Of a DNA stretch of 64,000 bases, positions 1 through 7,455 are shown one piece after another. Both the position numbers and the translations under genes were made by a program. The notes below the pieces were generated by a model. The model searched no databases. It saw only the letters and a list, made by a program, of their open reading frames with translations, and was not told the origin of the DNA. The DNA is from Emticicia sp043780375 (lineage in GTDB: Bacteria; Bacteroidota; Bacteroidia; Cytophagales; Spirosomataceae): NCBI RefSeq assembly GCF_043780375.1, contig NZ_JAYWCU010000117.1:1-64000 (forward strand), in the 5' to 3' direction. Position 1 is the first letter of the stretch, and the number at the start of each line of letters is the position of its first letter.

Positions 1-22
1 CAATAATTTTTCAAAAAACATT

Positions 23-30
23 TATATTTG
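23..30 (+). promoter_or_regulatory. Probable -7 promoter element of the ROK kinase gene
   Basis: TATATTTG fits the Bacteroidota -7 consensus TAnnTTTG and lies 29 bases before the ATG at 60. The -33 region falls at the window edge and cannot be judged. Confidence 0.5.
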
Positions 31-59
31 ACCTATTAAAAACTATAATTTTACGCTAA

Positions 60-971
60 ATGGCAACCGAATACTTAGGAATTGATGTGGGCGGCACAAA
101 CGTCAAAATGGGCATTGTTGAAGCTCAAACTGGTAAACTTTCAAATTTTTATAGCCATGACACGGCAAGTTGGCGGAAATCGGGGCATTTTGTTGAACGT
201 CTTGGCGATGCCATTTCGGTTCAATTAGTCGAAAACAAGGATGTTCTGAAAGTAGGTATTGGTGTACCTGGGCTTATATCTCGTGACCGCTCAACGCTTG
301 TTGAAATCACGGCAATTCCTGAAATAAATGGTACGCCTATTATTCCTTATTTGAAGGAACGCTTCCCAAAATGTGGTTTTTACTTAGAAAATGATGCAAA
401 TGCTGCTGCTTTAGGAGAATATTACTTCGGCGAAGATGATAGTATTCCAGAAGATTATATCATGGTTACGCTCGGAACTGGTGTAGGCGGTGCAGCTATT
501 CTTGACAAACAAGTATTTAAAGGGGGTGGAGGAAATGCGATGGAGCCTGGTCATGTGCCTTCAAAAAACGGAAAAGTGTTGGAACGTAATATTGGCAAAA
601 ATGAATTACTCGATTTAGCGAATATGATGCGAAAAACCTATACAGGCAAAACTCAACTTCCTAACGATGGCACGATTTCGACAACTGGTTTAGTTGCTGC
701 TGCTGCTGAAGGTGATGAATTGGCTCAAAAAATATTTAATGAAGTAGGTGAAATGTTAGGAAATGCCTTGGTTTCGATGATCCGCATTTTAGATATTACA
801 ACTATCTTAGTCGGCGGTGGACTTTCGGCTTCATTCGATTATATAATGCCATCAATTACCAAACAATTGGAATATTGGTTGACACCTTATTATCTTAACA
901 CACTTATTATCAAGAAAGCTACGCTCGGAAACGATGCAGGTTTACTTGGTGCAGCCAGTTTGTGCTTTTAA
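60..971 (+). CDS. ROK family sugar kinase (glucokinase-like)
   Basis: A cytoplasmic 303-residue kinase of the ROK family, which phosphorylates glucose or related sugars with ATP. The N-terminal phosphate-binding loop reads GIDVGGTNVKMG. The sugar-binding ENDANAAALGE segment is near residue 118 and the GTGVGGAAI loop near 140. The conserved EPGH follows, but the zinc-binding CxCGxxGCxE motif of most ROK proteins is missing and is replaced by a short stretch without cysteines. Polyphosphate-glucokinase-like ROK proteins also lack that motif, so the phosphate donor is uncertain. A TATATTTG promoter element lies upstream and a small membrane-protein gene follows after 53 bp. The family call is firm; the exact substrate is not. 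Confidence 0.85.
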   Translation: MATEYLGIDVGGTNVKMGIVEAQTGKLSNFYSHDTASWRKSGHFVERLGDAISVQLVENKDVLKVGIGVPGLISRDRSTLVEITAIPEINGTPIIPYLKERFPKCGFYLENDANAAALGEYYFGEDDSIPEDYIMVTLGTGVGGAAILDKQVFKGGGGNAMEPGHVPSKNGKVLERNIGKNELLDLANMMRKTYTGKTQLPNDGTISTTGLVAAAAEGDELAQKIFNEVGEMLGNALVSMIRILDITTILVGGGLSASFDYIMPSITKQLEYWLTPYYLNTLIIKKATLGNDAGLLGAASLCF

Positions 972-1024
972 ACCCAATCACTTCCGCAAAAAGAGGCTTT
1001 TTAAAGCCCTAAACCGCTAAAACT

Positions 1025-1621
1025 ATGGAACTCTCCCATGCTATCTCCGACGCAGTGCTTACACTTGCCGGAGTATTTGTATTTTTTCAATACTTACGTA
1101 AACTCGAATTAGCAACGTGCTTACTTTGGGAAGCCTTCATTTTATCGGTTACGGCAGCGGCTTTTTTCGGAGTTATTCGTTTTTTGGGCTACTCTCAAGC
1201 AATCGTTGTTTCTGTATTTTTTCAGCATTTGGCCAGCACAGTTGGTGCATTTTGCTTAGTTTTGGTTAGTTTTTTGTTAGTAGCACGCAAGCCTGTTGAA
1301 AAAAACATCGCTTATATTGTTGTGGCGTTAGGGTTTATGGTTTTTGCATTTGTACAGTTTACAGGTAATCAGCAAGTTTTGCAATATGTTTCTATGATTG
1401 CGATTCCATTGGTTTTATTAATTGGCATTTTTGGACTTTTTAAAGGTCAATCTGCCATTGGTCAGTGGTTAATTTTAGGCGTAATCGCCTTGGTTTTTGC
1501 AACTTATAACAAAACTTTTATGCCAAATTCGATTTTTGACACGACTGATATATATCATTATTTGGTAGCGATTAGTTTACTTTGCTTTGGAGGGGCTGCA
1601 AGACATCATCAGATAAAGTAA
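1025..1621 (+). CDS. Small integral membrane protein, function unknown (DUF6962-like)
   Basis: A 198-residue protein made almost entirely of hydrophobic helices, about six transmembrane segments with short polar links, the last near residues 175-190. There are no catalytic motifs. It resembles the DUF6962-type membrane proteins found in Bacteroidota, but this is a recollection of family style, not a firm match. It lies 53 bp behind the ROK kinase and could be co-transcribed with it. The bidirectional terminator at 1651-1685 closes the unit. Confidence 0.6.
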   Translation: MELSHAISDAVLTLAGVFVFFQYLRKLELATCLLWEAFILSVTAAAFFGVIRFLGYSQAIVVSVFFQHLASTVGAFCLVLVSFLLVARKPVEKNIAYIVVALGFMVFAFVQFTGNQQVLQYVSMIAIPLVLLIGIFGLFKGQSAIGQWLILGVIALVFATYNKTFMPNSIFDTTDIYHYLVAISLLCFGGAARHHQIK

Positions 1622-1650
1622 TTTATAAATAAGCTCATACCTATCGTACA

Positions 1651-1685
1651 AAAAAGGCTTAGATTTTTAAAATCTAAGCCTTTTT
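1651..1685. terminator. Bidirectional terminator between the membrane protein and gatC
   Basis: A near-perfect inverted repeat with 17-nt arms (core AGGCTTAGATTTT) flanked by A and T runs. It sits between two convergent genes and can end transcription from both sides. Confidence 0.85.
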
Positions 1686-1707
1686 ATTAAGCCTGATTAT
1701 CTAATAT

Positions 1708-1995
1708 CTACTCAATCACCTTTGGTACTTGAAAATACTCTCCGTTTTGACTCGGTGCATTTTTCAATCCTTTTTCTCTCGAAAGTTCATTTTTTGCTAT
1801 GTCTTCTCTAAATACATTCACTTCTTCACTCATGTGTGTAAGAGGTAGCACATTGGTCGTGTCAAGTTCTTTTAGTTGGTCCATCCAATTCAATATCTTC
1901 GATAAATCATCAACCATTTTTACGCTCTCATGTTCACTTAGTTCCAAACGGGCTAAATGTGCCATTTTCTCTACTGTTTTTTTATCAATTTCCAT
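1708..1995 (-). CDS. gatC: Asp-tRNA(Asn)/Glu-tRNA(Gln) amidotransferase subunit C
   Basis: A 95-residue GatC subunit. In the GatCAB complex it stabilises the GatA amidase and links it to GatB for transamidation of mischarged Glu-tRNA(Gln) or Asp-tRNA(Asn). The start MEIDKKTVEKMAHLARLELS is the typical GatC N-terminal helix, the middle LPLTHMSEEVNVFREDI is the conserved linker, and the end FQVPKVIE is characteristic. The length matches the family. The gene begins 15 bp after the stop of plsC, so the two are probably co-transcribed. gatA and gatB are not in the window. Confidence 0.93.
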   Translation of the reverse strand: MEIDKKTVEKMAHLARLELSEHESVKMVDDLSKILNWMDQLKELDTTNVLPLTHMSEEVNVFREDIAKNELSREKGLKNAPSQNGEYFQVPKVIE

Positions 1996-2010
1996 TTTTC
2001 TCCCCCTTAT

Positions 2011-2736
2011 TTAGTCTTTATGGTTGTTCAACGTAAGTTGAATTGTTTCGTAAACTTGGTTTTTCAAAGCTTCAATATCTGCTTTCGTTTTGCCTATCGT
2101 TTCAATGGGTGCATGTACAATCACTCGCAAGCGATGCCAAGAGATAAGCGTGTTTGGCATTACTTTATAATTGTCCAACAACGAAATCGGCACAATTGGA
2201 ACTTGATTTTCTATTGCCATCGAAAAAGCACCATCTTTGAATGGCTGAACCATGTCTGGAATATTTTTTGAATGAATACCTCCTTCTGGAAAAATCATGA
2301 TACTTCTACCCGACTTCAACGCTTTAATTGAGCGAGTGAGTGCTTTTATTCGACTACCTTTATGGTCTCTATCAACTTGAATGTGTAGCTTGGCAAACAT
2401 ATATCCGAACAAAGGAATGTTTTTTGCTGAACTTTTTCCCATAAAAGCAAAGAAGTTTTTAATGACAACGCCCATCATGGCGATATCAAGGTAACTAAAA
2501 TGATTGGCACAAAAAACATACGCTTTTTTGTTGTCAAGTTTGGCTTCATAAGTTACTTTGATAGGCATTCCAATCAAAAAAAAGAAAATATTCCCCCAGA
2601 TTCGGTTACAATAATGTGCAATAGGTTTGCAATCTTCTCGTTGCAAAGCAATAAAAACAATAGGAAACAAAAGTAAAAAAATCAATAAAAACCAAAAAAT
2701 ACACCAACCTGTATAAATCCAAAAAAATATTTTCAT
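2011..2736 (-). CDS. plsC: 1-acyl-sn-glycerol-3-phosphate acyltransferase (PlsC/LPAAT)
   Basis: A 241-residue membrane-bound acyltransferase that puts the second acyl chain on lysophosphatidic acid in phospholipid synthesis. The N-terminal 30 residues are a transmembrane helix. The catalytic HX4D motif is NHFSYLD near residue 79, and the substrate-binding FPEGG motif is near residue 150. The length is normal. It heads a short - strand unit with gatC directly behind it. The upstream gap to the TerC gene contains a perfect palindrome (2753-2780). The exact acyl acceptor is assumed from the family. Confidence 0.88.
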   Translation of the reverse strand: MKIFFWIYTGWCIFWFLLIFLLLFPIVFIALQREDCKPIAHYCNRIWGNIFFFLIGMPIKVTYEAKLDNKKAYVFCANHFSYLDIAMMGVVIKNFFAFMGKSSAKNIPLFGYMFAKLHIQVDRDHKGSRIKALTRSIKALKSGRSIMIFPEGGIHSKNIPDMVQPFKDGAFSMAIENQVPIVPISLLDNYKVMPNTLISWHRLRVIVHAPIETIGKTKADIEALKNQVYETIQLTLNNHKD

Positions 2737-2752
2737 ACGCTTTTTTTACATC

Positions 2753-2780
2753 GTAGGGCTTCAAAATTTTGAAGCCCTAC
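2753..2780. repeat. Perfect 28-bp palindrome
   Basis: Two 14-nt arms (GTAGGGCTTCAAAA and its complement) with no spacer lie between the TerC gene and plsC. There is no T run on either side, so it is not a canonical terminator. It could still end terC transcription or be a small intergenic repeat. Confidence 0.6.
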
Positions 2781-2791
2781 AAATATATTAT

Positions 2792-3547
2792 CTATTTAAT
2801 TTCATTGTGTAAATCAACTGGTTTTGAATTTTTACGCATTCGGATATTAAGCACCTCAACTAAAAATGAAAAAGCCATTGAAAAATAAACATACCCTTTT
2901 GGAACATGAACCTTGAAGGCTTCGGCAACAAGTAATGTTCCAATCATCACCAAGAAAGACAAGGCTAGCATCTTAATGGTTGGGTGTCGCTCAACAAAAT
3001 CACCGACACTTCCTGCAAAAGCCAACATTGCAAACGTTGAAAGCACTACCGAAACACTCATCACAACGATGTTATCAGTCATACCAATAGCTGTAATTAT
3101 AGAGTCAATAGAAAAAACTATGTTGATAATGGCAATATCAAAAATTGCTCGTGAGAGCTTTGAAACATTCTTTTTACCACTAATATTTTCCTCGCGTCCT
3201 TCCAATTTTTGATGAATTTCGGAGGTAGCTTTATAAAGTAGGAAAAGACCACCCATTAACAAAATAATATCTTTTCCACTAAATCCTATATCAAAAGGTA
3301 AGCCAATATCTCTTAATGTAAATAAATCTGTTTGCAAGCCCAAAATCCAACCTATTACAAAAAGCAAAGCAATACGAATAAACATCGCCATAATGAGACC
3401 AATTCGGCGAGCTGTTTTTTGCTCTTTATGTGGAAGTTTTGAAGAAATAATCGAAACGAAAATGATATTATCTACTCCCAACACAATTTCTAAGAGTGTC
3501 AACGAAAAGATGCTTGTCAAAGCTGCTGTTGTTAAAATTTGTTCCAT
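2792..3547 (-). CDS. TerC family integral membrane protein
   Basis: A 251-residue multipass membrane protein with about seven helices. The N-terminal segment LTLLEIVLGVDNIIFVSIIS is diagnostic of TerC, with the conserved acidic residues of the first helix. A second VFSIDSIITAIGM motif near residue 145 is the internal repeat. TerC proteins are implicated in tellurite resistance or, in several bacteria, in manganese export and metalation of exported enzymes. No ter genes are nearby, so a general metal-handling role is more likely. It is transcribed alone. Confidence 0.88.
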   Translation of the reverse strand: MEQILTTAALTSIFSLTLLEIVLGVDNIIFVSIISSKLPHKEQKTARRIGLIMAMFIRIALLFVIGWILGLQTDLFTLRDIGLPFDIGFSGKDIILLMGGLFLLYKATSEIHQKLEGREENISGKKNVSKLSRAIFDIAIINIVFSIDSIITAIGMTDNIVVMSVSVVLSTFAMLAFAGSVGDFVERHPTIKMLALSFLVMIGTLLVAEAFKVHVPKGYVYFSMAFSFLVEVLNIRMRKNSKPVDLHNEIK

Positions 3548-3774
3548 TGAGGTTTAGTTTTTTTGTTTATATGGCGAAATTACCGTTTTTACATCTTTCT
3601 GCCAAATTTTGATTAGATAAACGGAAAGTTTGTGGATATTCTAATGTCATATTTGCTGATGAAGTTCACTGTACTTAAATGAATAAAAAGAGTAAAACAA
3701 ATCAAACTAATACGCTATATCCATAAAAAAAGGCTTATTTCACAAAAAAGTATTATTATTTAACTGAATTTTGG

Positions 3775-3805
3775 TTGAACAAAGCCAATAAAGTACTTAC
3801 TTTTG
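3775..3805 (+). promoter_or_regulatory. Promoter of uxaB (-33 TTG and -7 TACTTTTG)
   Basis: TTG at 3775-3777 and TACTTTTG at 3798-3805 are 20 bases apart, the usual Bacteroidota -33/-7 spacing. Transcription should begin near 3812, just before the ATG at 3835. The TTG at 3775 is therefore a promoter element rather than a start codon. Confidence 0.6.
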
Positions 3806-3834
3806 TTACATTCAACCGCTTTATTTTGTTTTTA

Positions 3835-5301
3835 ATGAGACTTACCAAAAATTTACTAACCGAAACATCAACCCTTCAACTTCCTGAAAAAGTCCTTCAA
3901 TTTGGTACGGGCGTTTTACTTCGTGGATTGTGTGATTATTTTATTGACAAAGCCAATAAACAAGGCATTTTCAATGGCAGAATTGTAGTTGTGAAATCAA
4001 CTGATTCGGGTGGAGCCGATGCTTTCGCCGAACAAGATAATCTATATACATTGTGCGTACGAGGCATTGAAAAAGGTATTCCGACCGAAGAAAATATTAT
4101 TTGTTCGGCAATCAGTCGAGTACTTTCTGCTCAAAGTGAATGGAATGCAATTCTTGAAACTGCTCAAAATACCAATATTGAGATAGTTATATCGAATACG
4201 ACCGAAGTAGGCTTACAATATGTTGAAGAAAGTATCCGTCAAACACCGCCCACTTCATTTCCTGCAAAATTGACCGCCTGGCTTTATGAAAGATTTCAAG
4301 CAAAACAAGCTGGTGTTGTCATTATTCCAACCGAACTAATTGTTGGTAATGGTGATAAGTTGAAAGACATTGTTTTGAAATTGTGTGTTTATAATCAACT
4401 ACCCGCTCGTTTTACGGAATGGCTTGAAAGCGAAAATATTTTTTGTAACTCATTAGTTGATAGAATAGTACCTGGCAAACCAAAGGGAGAAGCTTTGATT
4501 GAGCTACAAAATTCACTTGGTTACGACGATGAGTTGCTTGCTGTTGCCGAAACCTACCGTTTGTGGGCAATTCAAGGCAACGAAAAAGTAAAAGAGATTT
4601 TGACTTTTGCTGATGCTGATGGAGGAGTGAAAATTGCGAAAAATATTGAGCAATATCGTGAGTTAAAACTCAGAATGTTGAACGGTACACATACGCTCAT
4701 GTGCGGAATAGCCTATTTGTCTGGTTACCAAACGGTGAAGGAGGCTTTGGCAGACGACATGATTGAAAAATTCACTACGAATTTAATGATGAGCGAAATT
4801 GCTCCTGCGATTCCTTACAAAATAGATGCAAAAGTGGCTCAACGCTACGGTAGAGATGTTTTAGATAGATTCAGAAACCCATATTTAGACCACCAATGGA
4901 TAAGCATTACGCTGCAATATACTATGAAAATGCAGATGCGAAATATTCCATTGTTATTAAATTATTACAAAGAATTTAATACTGTTCCGCAATATTTTAC
5001 ACGAGGTTTTGCCGCATATCTATTATTTATGAAAGCCGTTAAAGTAGAAAATGGCAAATATTTTGGAGAACGTGAGGGAGAATCTTATCCAATCCAATGT
5101 GATTCGGCGGCTTATTTTTATGATGTTTGGAAAAACCCTAAAGCAGAAGAAGTAGTTGAAACCGTTTTATCTAATCAAGACCTTTGGGGAACAGATTTAA
5201 CACTATTGAAAGATTTTGCTGAGAATGTAACGACACATTTATCAAATATGATGACTATAGGTGTAAAAGAAGTTGTTTCGGCCTTAAATGTTTATGCTTA
5301 G
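3835..5301 (+). CDS. uxaB: Tagaturonate reductase (altronate oxidoreductase)
   Basis: A 488-residue NAD-dependent oxidoreductase of the long-chain mannitol dehydrogenase family. It interconverts tagaturonate and altronate in galacturonate (pectin) breakdown. The N-terminal LQFGTGVLLRG is the nucleotide-binding turn. The catalytic-site segment KLRMLNGTHT carries the family's conserved Lys, Asn and His. The ATG at 3835 was chosen because an in-frame TTG 60 bases upstream overlaps a good promoter. The gene stands alone, with a bidirectional terminator downstream shared with argC. Related mannonate or mannitol enzymes are possible alternatives, but the overall sequence fits UxaB best. Confidence 0.85.
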   Translation: MRLTKNLLTETSTLQLPEKVLQFGTGVLLRGLCDYFIDKANKQGIFNGRIVVVKSTDSGGADAFAEQDNLYTLCVRGIEKGIPTEENIICSAISRVLSAQSEWNAILETAQNTNIEIVISNTTEVGLQYVEESIRQTPPTSFPAKLTAWLYERFQAKQAGVVIIPTELIVGNGDKLKDIVLKLCVYNQLPARFTEWLESENIFCNSLVDRIVPGKPKGEALIELQNSLGYDDELLAVAETYRLWAIQGNEKVKEILTFADADGGVKIAKNIEQYRELKLRMLNGTHTLMCGIAYLSGYQTVKEALADDMIEKFTTNLMMSEIAPAIPYKIDAKVAQRYGRDVLDRFRNPYLDHQWISITLQYTMKMQMRNIPLLLNYYKEFNTVPQYFTRGFAAYLLFMKAVKVENGKYFGEREGESYPIQCDSAAYFYDVWKNPKAEEVVETVLSNQDLWGTDLTLLKDFAENVTTHLSNMMTIGVKEVVSALNVYA

Positions 5302-5341
5302 TACTAGCATTCGTGAGTCAGCAGTTGATGATTTTATTATT

Positions 5342-5377
5342 AAAAAGCCTCATTAGCAAAAACTAATGAGGCTTTTT
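5342..5377. terminator. Bidirectional terminator between uxaB and argC
   Basis: 15-nt arms (AAAAAGCCTCATTAG and its complement) around a 6-nt A-rich loop, with A and T runs on the outside, lie between the convergent uxaB and argC genes. Confidence 0.88.
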
Positions 5378-5420
5378 TGATAAAAATGCTCTGTATAAGA
5401 AACCCCTTGTTCAGAAAATT

Positions 5421-6386
5421 CTAAAACCCAACCGACTTTAATTTCAAACCAGCCGTTTCTTCTAAGCCAAAAATTAAGTTCAAATTCTGTACTGCTTGAC
5501 CCGATGCTCCTTTTGTTAGATTATCTATAACGCTGCTTATCAGTAAGTTATCGCCATTTTTTTCTAAATGCAATATACATTTATTGGTGTTTACAACTTG
5601 TTTCAAATCAATTTCTTGCTCACTCAAATGCGTAAACGGGTGCGAATTATAATAGTTTTTATACAATTCTTTGGCTTCTTCGAGCGTTCCCAAAAACTTA
5701 GTGTAAACATTAGCCATTATGCCACGAGTAAAATTACCTCGGTAAGGAATAAAATTTATCGAGTTTTCAAAGTTTGGTTGCAAACCTTTAATACTTTGAT
5801 TTATTTCCTGCAAATGTTGGTGCGTAAAGGCTTTATAAATCGAAATATTATTATTTCGCCAACTAAAATGTGTAGTTGCCGAAAGCGATTGTCCCGCACC
5901 TGTGCTGCCCGTAATGGCACTTACATGAATATCATCTTTTATCAAACCTGCATTTGCCAAAGGTAAAATAGCCAACTGAATACTCGTAGCAAAACAACCA
6001 GGGTTAGCTACTTTTGTGGCATTTTTGATAGTTTCTCTTTGTAATTCGGGCAAACCATATACAAAACCATTACTTTCATCACGAAAATCTGTGCTGAGGT
6101 CAATAATTTTTACATTTGCAGGAATATCGTTTTGAGCCAAAAATTTTCTGGATTCGTTATGTCCCGAACATAAAAAGAGGGCATCTATATTATCAAAAGA
6201 TTGTTCGTCTGTAAATAATAAATCGCTTTCGCCCAATAAATCACCATGTGTGGAATAAATAGGTTTTCCCACTTGACTTTTTGAATTGACAAAACTAATA
6301 TTTACTTGTGGGTGATCGAGCAAAATACGAAGCAGTTCGCCACCAGTATAACCAGCCCCACCAATAATTCCTATGTTTATTTTCAT
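5421..6386 (-). CDS. argC: N-acetyl-gamma-glutamyl-phosphate reductase
   Basis: A 321-residue cytoplasmic enzyme that reduces N-acetylglutamyl phosphate to the semialdehyde in arginine synthesis. The N-terminal IGIIGGAGYTGGELLRIL is the NADP-binding loop, and the catalytic cysteine is in NPGCFATS near residue 150. The ATG at 6386 was chosen because it directly precedes the conserved KINIGIIGG; a TTG two codons upstream is less likely. No other arg genes lie next to it, which is unusual because Bacteroidota often cluster argC with argG and argD. Confidence 0.93.
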   Translation of the reverse strand: MKINIGIIGGAGYTGGELLRILLDHPQVNISFVNSKSQVGKPIYSTHGDLLGESDLLFTDEQSFDNIDALFLCSGHNESRKFLAQNDIPANVKIIDLSTDFRDESNGFVYGLPELQRETIKNATKVANPGCFATSIQLAILPLANAGLIKDDIHVSAITGSTGAGQSLSATTHFSWRNNNISIYKAFTHQHLQEINQSIKGLQPNFENSINFIPYRGNFTRGIMANVYTKFLGTLEEAKELYKNYYNSHPFTHLSEQEIDLKQVVNTNKCILHLEKNGDNLLISSVIDNLTKGASGQAVQNLNLIFGLEETAGLKLKSVGF

Positions 6387-6511
6387 CTGCAAAATTTTGC
6401 CTTAGCAATTGGTTCTTTTAAATTCTAACAACTATTTTCACAAAAAAAGTTAAAAAAGCAATTTTTTTAACAATCCGCAACAAAATTACGCAAGCTATCA
6501 GATAAAACTCA

Positions 6512-6519
6512 TATTTTTG
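6512..6519 (+). promoter_or_regulatory. Probable -7 element of lgt
   Basis: TATTTTTG matches TAnnTTTG and ends 24 bases before the lgt ATG at 6544. The in-frame TTG at 6517 overlaps this element. No good -33 TTG is visible. Confidence 0.45.
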
Positions 6520-6543
6520 AGGAAATTTCAAATCCAAACGTTA

Positions 6544-7398
6544 ATGATACTTTTAGAAATCCCTTGGAACGTCAATCCAATCATTGTAAAATTAGGTAGT
6601 TTTGAACTCCGCTGGTACGGACTACTTTTTGCTTCTGGCTTTTTGCTTGGTTACCAAATCATGGCTCACATCTTCAAAAAAGAACGAAAACCAGAAAAAG
6701 ATTTAGATACCCTTTTGTTTGTAATGATTATTGCAACCGTTATTGGGGCAAGATTTGGACATTATTTCTTCTATGAATTTGATAGTTTTCTGAAAAATCC
6801 AGGCACGTTTCTTTTAGAGATGATTACACCTCCCTATTCGGGTTTGGCAAGTCATGGGGCTTTGGTCGGTATCGTTACTGCGTTGATTTTGTATGCTCGC
6901 AAGCACAAAGACCAACCATTTCTGTGGATTGCTGACAGAATTGTGATTTTGGTTGCGTTGGCTGGTTTTTTTATTAGAATGGGGAATTTGATGAACCACG
7001 AAATTGTTGGCAAAGAAAGTAATTTACCATGGGCATTTCGATTTAATCTTTTCAGTTTAAACCCCGACGACGGCTCGCTTAGAATGACTCCTGAAGGTTT
7101 TGCTCGTCATCCTGCACAACTTTACGAAGCACTTTCTTGTTTACTTATTTTTGGAATTTTGTATTATTTATGGAATCATTTTAAAGAAAAAACGCCACAA
7201 GGGCTTTTGCTCGGTATTTTCTTGATTTGGGTTTTTGGTTTACGTTTCTGTTATGAGTTTTTGAAAGAAAACCAAGAAGCATTTGAAGATAAAATGACTC
7301 TGAATATGGGGCAAATCTTGTCTATTCCAGCAGTTTTGCTTGGTATAGGTATTTTGATTTATACTTTTACGAAAGGGAAAGATAAGACCTTAGTGTAA
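6544..7398 (+). CDS. lgt: Prolipoprotein diacylglyceryl transferase
   Basis: A 284-residue inner-membrane enzyme that transfers diacylglycerol from phosphatidylglycerol to the lipobox cysteine of prolipoproteins. About seven transmembrane helices are visible. Family motifs are the YSGLASHGAL segment with the essential His, the FIRMGNLMNHE signature near residue 150, and RHPAQLYEA near residue 195. The ATG at 6544 was chosen over an in-frame TTG that lies in a promoter-like element. The lipoproteins encoded in this window would be substrates. It is monocistronic, with a hairpin terminator behind it. Confidence 0.93.
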   Translation: MILLEIPWNVNPIIVKLGSFELRWYGLLFASGFLLGYQIMAHIFKKERKPEKDLDTLLFVMIIATVIGARFGHYFFYEFDSFLKNPGTFLLEMITPPYSGLASHGALVGIVTALILYARKHKDQPFLWIADRIVILVALAGFFIRMGNLMNHEIVGKESNLPWAFRFNLFSLNPDDGSLRMTPEGFARHPAQLYEALSCLLIFGILYYLWNHFKEKTPQGLLLGIFLIWVFGLRFCYEFLKENQEAFEDKMTLNMGQILSIPAVLLGIGILIYTFTKGKDKTLV

Positions 7399-7408
7399 AA
7401 AAACATCA

Positions 7409-7444
7409 AAATCGTTCCCTTCGACTATGCTTAGGGAACGATTT
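7409..7444. terminator. Hairpin between lgt and the ComEC gene
   Basis: 12-nt perfect arms (AAATCGTTCCCT and its complement) with a 12-nt loop lie between convergent genes. The flanking T tracts are short, so its termination strength is uncertain. Confidence 0.65.
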
Positions 7445-7455
7445 AATAGTTTACT

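Noticed and set aside
1957..2271. 104-residue + strand open frame opposite gatC and plsC
   Set aside because: It is antisense to two well-recognised genes and has no protein-family features.
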